DNA of 64,000 bases from Chaenocephalus aceratus (GCA_023974075.1 CM043798.1:4101397-4165396); one strand, 5' to 3'; positions 41,077-51,759 are shown, counted from the stretch's first letter. Notes: generated by a model from the sequence alone, not told the origin. Numbers and translations are program-made.

Positions 41077-43569
41077 CCACAAACGTTGGCCTAACACTGG
41101 GTGACCGCTGATTGCTCCCTCCACCTGGGAGAGAGCATCCCTCCGCCACGGAATTTCCCACGGTCTCCCTGACAGCATCCGCTGCATGCAGGGAAACCAG
41201 GACGCTCCCGTGCGCTCCGGGGCTATTAAGACCGCTACCAGTCGCTCCTCCTGCACTCGGTCCAGGAACCGAGGGATCAGAGGGACTGGTGGGAAAGCGT
41301 ACAGTAACACCCTGGGCCAAGGTCTGTGTGCGAACGCGTCCACCCCCTGAGGGGGGTGATCCTGCCTTCTCAGGGAGAACCAGAGAGCACACTGCGCGTT
41401 CCCACGAGCAGCGAACAGATCCACCTCTGCTGTCCCGAACCTGCTCCATACTTGGGAGACCAGCTCGGGGTGGAGGCTCCAGTCCCCTTGTCGAGGACCT
41501 CCTCTGGACATGAGATCTGCCCCTCTGTTCAGCTCGCCGGGAATATACACTGCTCTGATCGAGAGCATGTGTGTGCGCGCCCAGCACAACAGCCGCCTGG
41601 CTGTGTCCAGCAGCTGCGCTGATCGTACACCTCCCTGACGATTTATGTAGGCTGCCGCCGTCTTGTTGTCTGTTCGAATCATCACATGATGATTCCACAG
41701 CAACGGGGCAAAGTGCTGAATTACTCTCCATACGGCGAGTAATTCCAGCGCGTTTATATGAAGGGACATGTGCGGCGGCCACTGTCCCCCCACTGCCTGC
41801 GACATGCATGTTCCTCCCCACCCTGAGAGCGATGCGTCTGTAAACACCGAGGTGTGTGACGTCACTCTGCCGAGGGGAACCCCCACCGACAGGATGTGGG
41901 GATTTTTCCAGTAGGTCAGATCTAAACCTACGGATGGAGGAACGCACACCATGCGTCTCCTCTGACGCACGGGGTCGATGCGCAGGCGAATGAACCACCT
42001 CTGAAGTCTCCTCATGTAAAGGAGACCCAGGGGGATCACCACGTGACCAGCTGACATCATGCCCAACAGCTGCATCACGGAGAGGGCTGTCACCACCCTG
42101 CCGGGTGTGACGCGCCTGAGGAGAGCTGTCAGATTCTCCACTCTCCGCTGTGAGAGTCGTGCTCTCATGCGGGCTGAGTTGAATTCCATTCCCAGATACA
42201 TGATGATCTGGGATGAAAGAGGACAGCTTTTCTCCCAATTGATTATGAAACCCAGGCTTGACAGGTGAGATACGAGTTGTACCGTCTGTAAAGCAGCTTC
42301 CTCTCTGGAGCGAGCCAGCAACAGCAGGTCGTCCAGATAAAATAACACTCTCATCCCTCCTCTGCGTAGCGGCTCCAGCGCCGTCTCCACACACTTTGAG
42401 AAAGTGCGTGGAGCCAGGGAATATCCGAATGGCAGTCGATTGAACTGGTACGATATTCCCTGGAATGAAAAACGCAGGAAGTTCCTGTGTTTTGGGATGA
42501 TGGTTCTGTGGAAGTAAGCATCCTTCAGGTCTGTGGAGGTGCACCAATCTCCCTGGTGAACACACTCCATTACCTGTTTGATTGTCAGCATGTGAAACGG
42601 TCTTTTCCGTATCACTCTGTTGAATGCTGACAGATCTAGGATGGGTCTCATCCCCCCGGCCTTTTTCGGGATAAGAAAATAACGGAAGTAAAACCCCCGA
42701 TTTTCTTCCCCCTGAGGAACCCTGGAAATCGCACTTTTTACCAGGAGTTCCTGCAGCTCCGTCTGGAGCGCCAGGCACTGTTCTTGGGATGACAGAAGTG
42801 TTTCCTGAATCCCATTGAACTGTGGGGGGGGGAGGCAAATTACAGAGAGTACCCTCTGCTGATCAGCCTGCTCATCCATCCGTCCATTAAACATAGCCGC
42901 CTCCACTCTGAGCATCGCTCTGAGAGCGGGCGTACCTGTTTTTGTTGTGCTGTGGTAGTCATGGTGACTAGCCATGCCAGAGCCCTTGCTGCCGTTGCTC
43001 GTGACGCAACCCAAGGGGGGCCCCACCCTAAAGGGCTGTGAAGGGGTCTCCACACGCTGCATCACACCCCGACTCTCATCCTGTCTCTGTTTATGAGAAG
43101 GCTCATAAACAGGACCCTGAGGCGGGTTTATGCTCCAACTTGTGGAGGTGTGTGCAGTGCTGTTCACCTCCTGCGTAACAGCCATGCTAGGCTTAATACG
43201 ACTGTGTGTAGGCACAACTGAGACAGAGGGAAAATCGCGCTGCTTGTTACCCGTAAGCATAAAAGCGGCCGATTTAAATGTCAAGCCCTGCTGTCTTATA
43301 ACCGACTGGTTAAATACCGCAGGCTTATACAGCGAGCCTAGCTGTTTGCTAACCGTTCGATTAGAAACAGCTGGCTCCACCAGCGAGTCCCTCTGTCTAT
43401 TAACCGACCGGTTAACAGCAGATGGATTATGCAACAAGTCCCGCTGCTTTTTAATCAATAGATTAATAGCAACCGGCCTGACTAGTGTGGGGGATACGTG
43501 AGACACAGATGCTACAGACACACTGTTGAGATTTGAATCATTTTTATTGACCAATCTCTCTTCCCACAT
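41050..43569 (-). CDS. DIRS-like ORF2, reverse transcriptase-RNase H
   Basis: 839 codons, uninterrupted. After a variable ~280-residue N-terminus come the RT motifs: YFLIPKKAGGMRPILDLSAF, STDLKDAYFH (first catalytic Asp), RLPFGYSLAPRTFSK and the catalytic box FYLDDLLLLA. RNase H follows (VFTDASLSGWG, ALELLAVWRVI, RTDNKTAAAYINRQGG). The C-terminal part (WSRFGTAEVDLFAARGNAQC) is typical of DIRS pol proteins and may include the methyltransferase-like region of this group. It copies element RNA into DNA inside particles. The stop overlaps the recombinase start. Confidence 0.88.
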   Translation of the reverse strand: MWEERLVNKNDSNLNSVSVASVSHVSPTLVRPVAINLLIKKQRDLLHNPSAVNRSVNRQRDSLVEPAVSNRTVSKQLGSLYKPAVFNQSVIRQQGLTFKSAAFMLTGNKQRDFPSVSVVPTHSRIKPSMAVTQEVNSTAHTSTSWSINPPQGPVYEPSHKQRQDESRGVMQRVETPSQPFRVGPPLGCVTSNGSKGSGMASHHDYHSTTKTGTPALRAMLRVEAAMFNGRMDEQADQQRVLSVICLPPPQFNGIQETLLSSQEQCLALQTELQELLVKSAISRVPQGEENRGFYFRYFLIPKKAGGMRPILDLSAFNRVIRKRPFHMLTIKQVMECVHQGDWCTSTDLKDAYFHRTIIPKHRNFLRFSFQGISYQFNRLPFGYSLAPRTFSKCVETALEPLRRGGMRVLFYLDDLLLLARSREEAALQTVQLVSHLSSLGFIINWEKSCPLSSQIIMYLGMEFNSARMRARLSQRRVENLTALLRRVTPGRVVTALSVMQLLGMMSAGHVVIPLGLLYMRRLQRWFIRLRIDPVRQRRRMVCVPPSVGLDLTYWKNPHILSVGVPLGRVTSHTSVFTDASLSGWGGTCMSQAVGGQWPPHMSLHINALELLAVWRVIQHFAPLLWNHHVMIRTDNKTAAAYINRQGGVRSAQLLDTARRLLCWARTHMLSIRAVYIPGELNRGADLMSRGGPRQGDWSLHPELVSQVWSRFGTAEVDLFAARGNAQCALWFSLRRQDHPPQGVDAFAHRPWPRVLLYAFPPVPLIPRFLDRVQEERLVAVLIAPERTGASWFPCMQRMLSGRPWEIPWRRDALSQVEGAISGHPVLGQRLWAWPLNGNT

Positions 43570-43584
43570 AACCCCCCCAAAGAG

Positions 43585-45111
43585 TCATCTTCTGTTCTGC
43601 TTCCTCGGAGGTTCTCTCGGAGGAGCAGACCAGGAGCGGGGGTTCTTCCTTCCCCTCCGACTCGCCGCCTGCAGATCCTGTCTCTGCGGCGAAGGAGCGG
43701 AGACCTGGGACGGAGCCCCTGCCGCTGCCGAAGGGCGGTACTTACGCCGTTGCTGCTCTCGCCGTTGTCCGCTCTGCCCCCGTTGAGACTGTAGCGGGGG
43801 CTGCGGATGCTGTCGTTGCTGACGCTGCTGACGCTGCTGTCGCTGCTGTCGCTGCTGCTGTCGCTGCGGACGTTTGTCCTGTAGCCAGCTAGCATGACGC
43901 CTTATGTCGTCTGCTTGCTCTGAAGCAGACTTCATACTTTCCACCATGGTATGGAACTGTGGTCCAAATAGTCCGTCCGGACTAATTGGAGCCTCCAGAA
44001 GATCTTTTCCTGCACCCTCCGGTATATTCCCCTGCTGTAGCCAGAGATACCGGTGGACCTGTGTCGCCCATGCCACAATCCGCGCCTGCGAGACTGCGAC
44101 TGCTGCGCACAGGGTGAGTGCAGTACTGGCCGCCTTGCCTATCTCCTCAGCCTCCCCTGAGGACATAGTCTTAGACTGCTCCGACATTTCCACCATGGAG
44201 TTTGTCAGCAACGCTATGTTATTTGCCGCTGCTGACGCCTGGAAAGCACCCTGGTGCATCCGGTCCGTCTGTTTGGCCACAAACCTGTCTTTGGTGGCAG
44301 CCAGCATGGGTTGTCGTCCGGAAACCGAGCTGGCCTGCCTAGCCCCAAAGAATGCCGTGAGGTTCGGCTCTAGCGGAGGCACGGTCGGGAAACCCACGTC
44401 CGTGAGTCCCTCCACTCTCGTGAGAGGCACGTATGTCCCTATCGGAGACCTCATGGCTCCAGGGTCCGCTGCCGCCCCCTCCTGGTACTTCCTTATGGCC
44501 GGGAAGCGTGGCCAGACCGGGTCCCTCCTGACCCTGTGTACCCGGGAGAACACCCCGGACATATCATCTGGCGGCGAGCTCTCCTGAGCTAGGAGAACGG
44601 GGAGATTTCTCCAGGCGGCCGCCTTGGATATGATCTCTGGCAGTTCCAGGAGAATCCCGCCAATCGACGGCAATGCCGTGTTGGCGGAGATAGGGATCGC
44701 GGGATCATACACCGGACCTACACAGGTTTCCCTATCTGTCTCCTCCGTGCGGAGGGGAGAGATAATGGGGGAATCACCCGTTGATCCCTGTATGGAGGGG
44801 ACGTAGTCGTCCGACTCGTGCCCTCCACTCTGATCCAGAAAGTCAATGGCTTTGTCCCCGGAGTACTCCTCCCGGACGTGCCAATCGTCCTCGGCAGCTG
44901 CAGCAGCGAGAGCGTCCGCTCTCTGCTGTCTGAGGGCCAGCGGGAGCCGGGCACAATGCGAGCATGCTACCCCGGGAATGAGAGCAGCGTTCGCATGCTC
45001 TAATCCCAGGCAGGACTCACACTGTGAGTGCCTGTCAAAGCTCATGATGTAGCCCGACCCACACACAAGGCAATCCCTGACACAGCCTTGACTTTCCTGT
45101 CCAGTCTCCAT
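43585..45111 (-). CDS. DIRS-like ORF1, gag-like protein
   Basis: 508 codons beginning METGQESQGCVRDCLVCG. The N-terminus has a Cys/His cluster (C-x2-C...H-x2-C-x2-CLG...C-x2-C) typical of fish DIRS ORF1 proteins. The middle is conserved-looking (VPPLEPNLTAFFGARQ), and the C-terminus is a Gln/Arg-rich low-complexity tract encoded by CTG/TCG-like repeats (43800-43870), probably RNA-binding. It is the first ORF after the 5' terminal repeat and presumably forms the particle. The ORF is uninterrupted. The next ORF overlaps? No: it starts at 43569, just below this stop. Confidence 0.8.
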   Translation of the reverse strand: METGQESQGCVRDCLVCGSGYIMSFDRHSQCESCLGLEHANAALIPGVACSHCARLPLALRQQRADALAAAAAEDDWHVREEYSGDKAIDFLDQSGGHESDDYVPSIQGSTGDSPIISPLRTEETDRETCVGPVYDPAIPISANTALPSIGGILLELPEIISKAAAWRNLPVLLAQESSPPDDMSGVFSRVHRVRRDPVWPRFPAIRKYQEGAAADPGAMRSPIGTYVPLTRVEGLTDVGFPTVPPLEPNLTAFFGARQASSVSGRQPMLAATKDRFVAKQTDRMHQGAFQASAAANNIALLTNSMVEMSEQSKTMSSGEAEEIGKAASTALTLCAAVAVSQARIVAWATQVHRYLWLQQGNIPEGAGKDLLEAPISPDGLFGPQFHTMVESMKSASEQADDIRRHASWLQDKRPQRQQQRQQRQQRQQRQQRQHPQPPLQSQRGQSGQRREQQRRKYRPSAAAGAPSQVSAPSPQRQDLQAASRRGRKNPRSWSAPPREPPRKQNRR

Positions 45112-45206
45112 GTTAGAAAAACAAAGCTTTTTAGGAGGAATCTTTGTTTTTCAGAGGTAGCTCTCAAAAGAACCGTTTTTGCCTGTCAATGCTTCTGCAA
45201 CGGAGT

Positions 45207-45306
45207 GCTGAAGAAAAGTAGGAGCGGATTGTAGGGCCTACTTCCTATTTATACGGAAGTGAGCCCGGAGGTGGGGCCCACGTCGTAGGTGGACCCCACC
45301 TACGAC
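45207..45306 (-). repeat. DIRS terminal inverted repeat, right, with end hairpin
   Basis: The reverse complement of 39488-39575 occupies 45207-45292. It runs into an 11-bp hairpin with a 3-nt loop (45282-45306). Confidence 0.85.
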
Positions 45307-46382
45307 ATGGAAATGACGACAGAACAGCTAAAAAAGACATCTCACACCGTGTCAGATTCTGGTTATTTTGGGGAGGTCGAGATAAATCATATTGTTTGGT
45401 GGATGCAGTTTGAACAGAGTAGCAGCCTGGAGGTCGGATCGTCACCAAAATAAGTAAATAAGTGGTCCGAAAAAGGTTAATGACAAAATAAATACACATA
45501 GCCTTCCTCAGGCAGTGTGTTTGTACAGGGGACAGGAGACCCCCCCTTGATGAGGAACTGTAAGAAATGATCGGGGAGTCCCTCCGGATTGGAGTCATGA
45601 TGACTGGATCTGAATTATGTTTTTGTATTTGGTGGTTTGTGTTCCAGCTGTCAATCAGCTGTGCGCAGCGTCTCCACTGCAGCCTGTGCGTCTCAACCCC
45701 CCCTCCCCCCCGCAGCAACACCAGTTAAAGGAAATACAACCAATGTGTTGTGTTATATTAGCTGTACAATTTACCATGGTGTTCTTAGCATCCATACTCC
45801 TGTGTTTTACGAGCGACTTATCAAGTCTTGGCAAACGGCATAACACACGAATAAACATGATAAAACCATGCTCATATCTACAACCTATCGAAATGCAAAA
45901 CGGCGTCAGTTTAGACGTAATTCTGTCCTCCTGCTTACCGCATCATTCATGAGAAAACATTTCAACATTAACACAACATATTCGAGGTGGTTTTAAATAA
46001 TAACCCGTATTTATTTATTTCTCCATGTTATGTTTTTGTGTGCACTGAGGAATCGCAAACAGGCGTTTGTTTAATCATTTTAAGATTGGCTTTAATCAAT
46101 GTTTGAAAATGAATTCTTCATATATGATAAATGAGAGGTAACATTTTGTTTCACTTTATTTCCACATATTTATCTCCATCCTTCCTTCTGCCAACGGTGT
46201 CGCAGTTTCTCGTCTCCCATTTTTGTGCTTTGTGCGTACGCATGGGTTAGAGTTTGCGTGGAGGACCGCACATTTCCCCGTCAAGTTAGTATTTTATAAA
46301 TCGCAAACATTGCGTAGAAACTGGCGTACGCCATTTTTGGAGCGTATATCCCTCTATCAATGAGGCCCCTGGTCACCGCGGC
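45307..46382. other. Right part of the Harbinger-like MITE
   Basis: A/T-rich sequence with CCCTCCCCCCCG-type runs (45700) and the MITE's right end. The ORFs (111, 158 aa) show no domain. No gene. Confidence 0.45.
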
Positions 46383-47205
46383 TGAGCTGTCCGCAGTGCA
46401 GAATCGCTGTATAGTTGAAATCTTCTAGAAATAGGCCTATTAGGCCTATATTTAGCCCTTAATAACATTCATTTTCTGGGCTCCAAGTGTGTCTTGGCCG
46501 TTTTCATTGTGATCGCTAAATTCCCCTTGTTTATAATAATCACAGTTCCTTCAACAGGATACTGTCGTGATTCAAAGTGTGATTTTAGCATAGCCTACGT
46601 GTGTTTTTGTTTTGAAATCACTTTTGTGAGTTTCGTCTGCGCTCTTATTTTGTAAGGTAACTTCCTGTAGCAGAATATGAAAAAACGGTAGTTTTTTTGT
46701 TTCTGTTTTCTAGTGATTTTATTTGTTGTTTTGAGAAGTAGAAAATGAAAATCATCGCGTTTTTTAAGTTTAGTAAATCCCTTTTTGACCATGATAAAGA
46801 AAAATGCCTTGTATTTCAATTTTGGTTTTGCAATTTGAAAACGAAAATCAAATATCCAGTCGTTTTTTGTTTTTGAATTTCCATTTGTGAAAAGAAAATC
46901 CAATGACCAAAACATACACTGACCGTGTACCAAAAGCCAAAAAACGAAAATACCAGCCTTTTTTCGTTTTTGATTTAAAACGGAAAAACGGAAAACCAAA
47001 GCCGTTTTCCTGTTTGTGTTGTCTGAATCAAAAGACGGATAACGAGAAAACCTAATAAAAAAAAGTCTGTACATTTTGTTAGTTTGATTTTTCGTTTGAA
47101 CCAAAAAAACGAAAATACCAGCCTTTTTTCGTTTTAAAACAAAAACGAAAAACGTGAAACCAAAGCCGTTTTCCTGTAACAAGAAGACCTAATAAAAAAA
47201 ACGGT

Positions 47206-47576
47206 CTGATTTTGGTTTTTGATAACAACTTCAATCAATTTTCCGTTTTGTATTGAAGAATGAAGAAAAGCAGTCCGGTGGACCGGAAGTTAAAGAACAT
47301 ATTTCAAAATAAAAGACAGGAGGATATAATGGCAATGCTGTAAAATACCCAGAAGTCTGACAACCCTTGGCCCCCCTGCTACCGGCACCCATGCTGACGA
47401 GGATACGTTTATTTCTGCATTCACATGCAGATATGCGTTTATAGAGATTAATACAAGTATGCAAGCTCTGTGCATAACTTTATTTCGCTGACTTCCGGTT
47501 TGTACTGTGTCGGCAAATCCAGTGTCCAGCTTGTCGCTGTGTGACAACCATAGAACAACATCATGTTTGTTGCATA
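47206..47576 (-). other. Left flank of the gypsy element; weak signal-peptide-like ORF
   Basis: A minus-strand ORF within 47290-47547 contains MHRACILVLISINAYLHVNA, which looks like a signal peptide followed by EINVSSSAW. No splice pattern or homologue can be offered. It may be chance. Confidence 0.2.
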
Positions 47577-48748
47577 TGTAGCCGGTGCTACTGTTTTCTA
47601 GATTAGCTGTCAGATAATTTCTTCACGTGGCTGGGCCGCCACTGCCCCTTTAAGACACACCCCCCCTCTTTAGTCAGCTGGCCCTTCCATATAAGGAAAA
47701 CGCGCAGCTGTAGGTAGTTTAGCACCTCCCGCCACACTTTAAATGCCCACTCACTCCTCACCCAAATCAGCTGTGACTATTACGAGTGTTCTGTTCCAGT
47801 TATCGGTGTCTGGCTGATAGGAGTGTATTCCCCCTATACGAGGTATGTGAAGCTGCTGTTGGGACTTGTTAGAACATTCAGTGTGCCACTACATTGTTAA
47901 CATGTGGCATGTAAATGCCAGGCTTCTTGACGGCCCCAGCAGAGACTGTAGAGAATCACCGTTGCGGAGGTGTCCAGTGAGGTGATGATTGAGTGAATGT
48001 GTTTGAATCAGAGGTAGGAGATTAATTGTATGTACATTGAAGGACATTCATATAAGTCTGTTATACAGGTTCTAATCTCCTTTCTCCATTTATTTTAGGA
48101 TTAGTTTGCTACCGTTTTGCCTACCTTCTATGTTTTACTTATTGACTAGTTTGTTGTACTGTGTACAAACTAGTAATTTAAATCTTTAAAGCTACAGCAC
48201 CCTCCTTGTAACGACCCACCCTGTCCCACAAGGTCTAATACTGTCATTTTGCTTATCCTTCTTCAGTGACGATCCTGGCCATACTGTGGAGTGGAGCATG
48301 TGGTTTGCTGGGCACTTTTTGCATGCAGATATGAGTGTTGATTGAATACAGCTACACGTGGTGATATTGTGGTTTTGGGGAAATCCTCAGCAGTTGGCCA
48401 GAAGAATCACTTTTTAACTATTTAACTATCACTTTATTTGTGATATTGTAATTATTCTCTCCTTGTCAGAGCCAGCCTTCAATTGTGGAACTTCGGTGTG
48501 TCGACTGGGAAAGCTGAATAAATTGTATAATCTGCATTTTAAACATTTGAACTTTTACTTGATTATTTATATAATAAACGTTTGTAAACATTTGAACTTG
48601 AGGCCGCGTCCCTGTCCATCCTTTTATTCTTATCTGCGTGACTTGTCCTAAGGGCTCGTATTGGGGAACCCAGGTTAGCGTTAAGTATCCTAACCCCCTT
48701 TTATTATCGCAGCCCCCCCCCCCCCCTTCCCTGGTGGGGCAGGTCACA
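47577..48748 (+). repeat. Gypsy 5' LTR
   Basis: 1,172 bp. It differs from the 3' LTR by four visible substitutions and the length of a poly-C run (14 against 10). AATAAA signals are at about 48518 and 48571. The ORFs at 48463-48651 (+) and 48466-48747 (-) lie in the LTR and are not genes. The primer-binding site should begin at 48749 (TTTTGGCGTTGTCGGCAGG), but I cannot assign the tRNA. Confidence 0.95.
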
Positions 48749-48997
48749 TTTTGGCGTTGTCGGCAGGATGGTATAAAGCAGTGACGTGTGCTTCTAGTTC
48801 TTTTGTACGATACAATTGTTTTTTTTTAGTGCTTTAATTATTTGTTTTCTGAGGCATAAATAGACAAGGCTGTGTAGAGGTAAGGGGCAAAACGGTAGCG
48901 GACTAGCTGCGGGATTGAAGACCTGGCTGTGCTGTACGGACCTTGAATTAATTCACCTGCAACCAACTGACCGTTCTTTCTTCCCGCCGCAGTAGCC

Positions 48998-50056
48998 ATG
49001 GAGGCTGATCTGCAAGACTTAAGGGACATGATTGCCCAGCTTAAGGCTGACAATGAGCAGCTGCGAAAGGAGCGTGCTGTATCTCGAGGTTCGACCAGCG
49101 CTGATGGGGGCCCATCCACTGCACCACAACCCTCCACCTCAAGGGGGGTTCACACCGGCGAGAGAGTTCTCTACCTTCCCAGAGAACGCAAATGTCCGGT
49201 GTTTAGAGGTAACTCTGGTATAGGGATAAGTGATTGGGTCGAGGAGGTGCGGTCCAGCATGCGGGCTCGTTACCTCTCTCCTCTAGATCAGGCTTACTTT
49301 ATCTATGACCATCTGGAAAGTGAGGCTAGAGAGGAGATTCGGTACCGGCCACAAGGTGAATGTGAAAATCCAGAACGAATCTTAACTATTCTGCAAGAAA
49401 TGTATGGTTGTTCAAAATCTTATGTTGCTCTACAAGAGAGTTTCTTTTCCAGAAAGCAGCTAGTTGGAGAATCCCTCCAGGAGTATTCCCATGCCCTCTT
49501 CTGCCTCATGGAGAGAGTGGTTAAAAGCACCCCCGGAGGTATGACCAATTCAGCTGTACTGATAAGGGACCAATTTGTAGAGCATGTACTGGAACCTGCC
49601 TTACGTAGAGAGTTAAAACGCCTGGTTCGCATGCACCCAGATTACACCTTACTCGATGTCAGGACAGAAGCATTTAGATGGGAACAGGAGGGCCAGTCAC
49701 CTAGTGTGAGAGAGAGAAGTCACTCCGTGCCATCATTTTGTGCAGTCCTAGGTTCCCAGGACAAGGGTGGGATGGCTGTTGCAGCTAATGATAAGGCTCA
49801 AGATGATATGGCTCAGTTGAAAGACATGTTGAGAAAACAGCAAGAACAAATTAACCAGCTCTCTCAGAATATGTTGCAGCTGCAAAATATCCCTAGACAG
49901 CAACCGTTCACTCCAAATGCCCCTGTAGTGTGCAGACGCTGCCAGCAGCCAGGGCATATTGCTAGAAATTGTCCCCATCAGCGCGTTCAGCAAAACCCCA
50001 AGCCCTATGCCCCCAGGCTGGGTTCAGCCAATGCCCAGCAGCCGGCGGAAAACTAA
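48998..50056 (+). CDS. Gypsy gag polyprotein
   Basis: 352 codons beginning MEADLQDLRDMIAQLKADNE, an N-terminal coiled coil. The middle (ISDWVEEVRSSMRARYLSPL, YIFDHLE-like and REEIRYRP) is the retrotransposon gag/capsid region. The C-terminus has one CCHC zinc knuckle ([14 protein letters not shown]) for RNA binding. The frame is uninterrupted. It overlaps the pol ORF by 88 nt with pol in the -1 frame, and a slippery heptamer AAACCCC lies in the overlap (49993-49999). Confidence 0.92.
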   Translation: MEADLQDLRDMIAQLKADNEQLRKERAVSRGSTSADGGPSTAPQPSTSRGVHTGERVLYLPRERKCPVFRGNSGIGISDWVEEVRSSMRARYLSPLDQAYFIYDHLESEAREEIRYRPQGECENPERILTILQEMYGCSKSYVALQESFFSRKQLVGESLQEYSHALFCLMERVVKSTPGGMTNSAVLIRDQFVEHVLEPALRRELKRLVRMHPDYTLLDVRTEAFRWEQEGQSPSVRERSHSVPSFCAVLGSQDKGGMAVAANDKAQDDMAQLKDMLRKQQEQINQLSQNMLQLQNIPRQQPFTPNAPVVCRRCQQPGHIARNCPHQRVQQNPKPYAPRLGSANAQQPAEN

Positions 50057-51759
50057 TGCCTTCTGGTCTGCAGAGCCATGACTCAGAAGGGAATGCTCCT
50101 GGCTCAGAGGATGACATCGCTGTCTCAAAGTTGTTAGGGTCCTGCCCAACTGTAACTGTTGGCCTGGGCGGTGTGGAGATTAATTGTTTACTCGACACCG
50201 GCTCAATGGTAACCACTATCACTCAGAGTTTCTTTGCCCAGCATTTTCAGGGAGGTCTCAACTCCTGTCATTGGCTTGAACTCCATGCAGCAAATGGCAT
50301 CGAAATACCTTATGTTGGTTACTTAGAGACTGATGTAGAAGTTTTGGGCAGAGTGGTCCCTAGTCGGGGAATTCTGGTCGTTAAGGACCCCCCTGCACAT
50401 TTACCCCAGCCTAAGGTGCCAGGTATTCTAGGTATGAATGTGATCAAAGAATGCTACAGTGAGCTCTTTCAAAAGCATGGTGCTGCCCTGTTTGACCTCC
50501 CTTTTGTTCATCAACCTTCCTCCCCTTGGCACAAAGCCTTCCAGCAGTGTTGTCAGGTAGAGACAAACACCCCTACAATTGGCATGGTAAGGGTAAGGGG
50601 GCGGAGACCAGTGTGCATTCCTGCTGGTACAGTGAAGCTAGTAGCCACCACATGTCCCCAGGGTGGGTTCGGTGCCACTGGTGCCGGTCTTTTTGAGCCA
50701 CTCACTGCTAAAAGCCATCTCCCTGCAGGTGTGTTAGTGTCCCCAGCCATGGTCACAGTAGTGAGAGGGACAGCCTATATTCCAGTGGTAAATGTAAGTG
50801 CTACTGATGCTACCCTTCACCCCCGCACCCCCGTTGGTACGCTGAGCCCTGCTGAAATTGTGAGTTTACCAAAAGGAATCACTGAGGTGTCTGTTCCCCC
50901 CATGACGCAGGTCACGGCTACCATATCCTCTCAGGTTGGCTCAGAGGCCCTCTTTGTAGACCCCATCTCAGCGGTAGGCTTGTCAGTACTCCCTCCTGCA
51001 GATCAGGTCAAAGCCCGGTCATTATTGAGGCAGTATGAGACAGTGTTTGCCACACATGATGGTGATTTAGGGTGCTCTGACCTAATTACCCATGAGATAC
51101 CCCTCCTAGACGAGGTACCAGTCCGTCAGCGATATAGGAGAGTACCCCCCTCAGAGTATGAGGCAGTGAAGGCACATATTCGACAGTTGTTAGACAGCCA
51201 GGTGATCCGAGAGAGTAGCAGCCCCTACGCCTCTCCAATCGTCATCGTTCGGAAGAAAGATGGCAGTATCCGCTTGTGTGTCGACTACCGGCAGCTGAAT
51301 AGCAAGACGCGCCGGGATGCCTTCCCATTGCCGAGGATCGAGGAATCGCTTGATGCACTCTCAGGAGCAAAGTGGTTCACGACCCTGGATTTGGCAAGTG
51401 GATACCATCAGGTGCCTGTGGCAGAAAAAGACAAACTGAAAACTGCTTTTTGCACACCATTTGGCTTGTTTGAATTCAATAGAATGCCATTTGGCCTTTG
51501 TAACGCACCTAGCACCTTTCAGAGACTGATGGAGCGGATGTTCGGGGCCCAGCACTGTCAATCCCTACTGTTGTATTTGGATGATGTTGTCGTATTCTCT
51601 TCCACAGTGGATGAACAGCTGGACCGTTTGGGAGCTGTGTTGAACAAGCTGCAGCAAGAGGGCTTGAAAGTGAAGCTGAGCAAATGTGCATTCTTCCAAA
51701 AGGAGGTAAAGTACCTCGGCCATGTCATCTCTGCTGATGGTGTCTACAGATCCGGATAA
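49969..51759 (+). CDS. Gypsy pol, protease-reverse transcriptase part (frameshift at end)
   Basis: 596 codons. The aspartic protease has [12 protein letters not shown] (about residues 70-85) and [12 protein letters not shown] follows: [52 protein letters not shown] and the catalytic [10 protein letters not shown]. The frame runs into a stop after GHVISADG because two bases appear missing near 51735, and the reading continues at 51722-52306 in another frame. The listed start is only the ORF's first ATG; translation is more likely by -1 frameshift from gag. Confidence 0.9.
   Translation: MSPSARSAKPQALCPQAGFSQCPAAGGKLMPSGLQSHDSEGNAPGSEDDIAVSKLLGSCPTVTVGLGGVEINCLLDTGSMVTTITQSFFAQHFQGGLNSCHWLELHAANGIEIPYVGYLETDVEVLGRVVPSRGILVVKDPPAHLPQPKVPGILGMNVIKECYSELFQKHGAALFDLPFVHQPSSPWHKAFQQCCQVETNTPTIGMVRVRGRRPVCIPAGTVKLVATTCPQGGFGATGAGLFEPLTAKSHLPAGVLVSPAMVTVVRGTAYIPVVNVSATDATLHPRTPVGTLSPAEIVSLPKGITEVSVPPMTQVTATISSQVGSEALFVDPISAVGLSVLPPADQVKARSLLRQYETVFATHDGDLGCSDLITHEIPLLDEVPVRQRYRRVPPSEYEAVKAHIRQLLDSQVIRESSSPYASPIVIVRKKDGSIRLCVDYRQLNSKTRRDAFPLPRIEESLDALSGAKWFTTLDLASGYHQVPVAEKDKLKTAFCTPFGLFEFNRMPFGLCNAPSTFQRLMERMFGAQHCQSLLLYLDDVVVFSSTVDEQLDRLGAVLNKLQQEGLKVKLSKCAFFQKEVKYLGHVISADGVYRSG
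49993..49999 (+). promoter_or_regulatory. Candidate -1 frameshift site AAACCCC
   Basis: In the gag frame the codons are CAA AAC CCC, so the heptamer reads A AAC CCC and fits X XXY YYZ. It lies inside the 88-nt gag/pol overlap, and pol is in the -1 frame. A downstream CCCAGGCTGGG could form a small stem. Confidence 0.55.

Larger units (their letters stand above)
39370..45306 (-). mobile_element. DIRS-like tyrosine-recombinase retrotransposon
   Basis: The minus strand has, in order, a gag-like ORF, an RT-RNase H ORF and an overlapping tyrosine recombinase, the DIRS1 layout. Inverted terminal repeats are at 39488-39575 and 45207-45292. The left end also carries a long palindrome (39373-39427 with 39602-39656), and the right end a hairpin (GTCGTAGGTGG-ACC-CCACCTACGAC, 45282-45306). 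No target duplication is expected for this group. The gag and RT ORFs are uninterrupted, but the recombinase is frameshifted, so the copy is recent yet probably unable to integrate on its own. Confidence 0.85.
39183..46368. mobile_element. Harbinger-like MITE split by a DIRS-like element
   Basis: Ends GGGCCTAATTTATAACGC (39183) and, inward from the right, GGGCCTCATTGATAGAGG (46368), flanked by CTG on both sides (39180-39182; 46369-46371). A GGGCC(T/C)-type terminus with a CWG 3-bp duplication fits fish PIF/Harbinger MITEs. GCGTACG-type motifs recur near both ends. Without the DIRS insertion it would be about 1.2 kb, and it has no transposase. Confidence 0.6.
36500..47205. mobile_element. Outer inverted-arm repeat rich in TTTTCGTTTTTGG-type blocks
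   Basis: The left arm (about 36695-37175) is the reverse complement of 46383-46920. Blocks such as CGTTTTTGATTTAAAACG lie at 36540-36660 and again in the same orientation at 46930-47050 and 47070-47190. The ORFs of 125 aa (36690-37067) and 195 aa (46595-47182) are mirror products of the arms and not genes. The interior is filled by a fold-back unit, a Harbinger-like MITE and a DIRS-like element. Family unknown. Confidence 0.6.

Noticed and set aside
41077..42838. N-terminal part of the 846-codon minus-strand ORF ending at 40298
   Set aside because: It overlaps the RT-RNase H gene in another frame and shows no motif; only the part after 41076 is the recombinase.
48463..48747. Small ORFs within the gypsy LTR, repeated at 54901-55209
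   Set aside because: They lie in both LTRs on opposite strands and have no domain.
48749..48767. Assigning a tRNA to the gypsy primer-binding site
   Set aside because: TTTTGGCGTTGTCGGCAGG does not clearly match a primer-binding site I can name.
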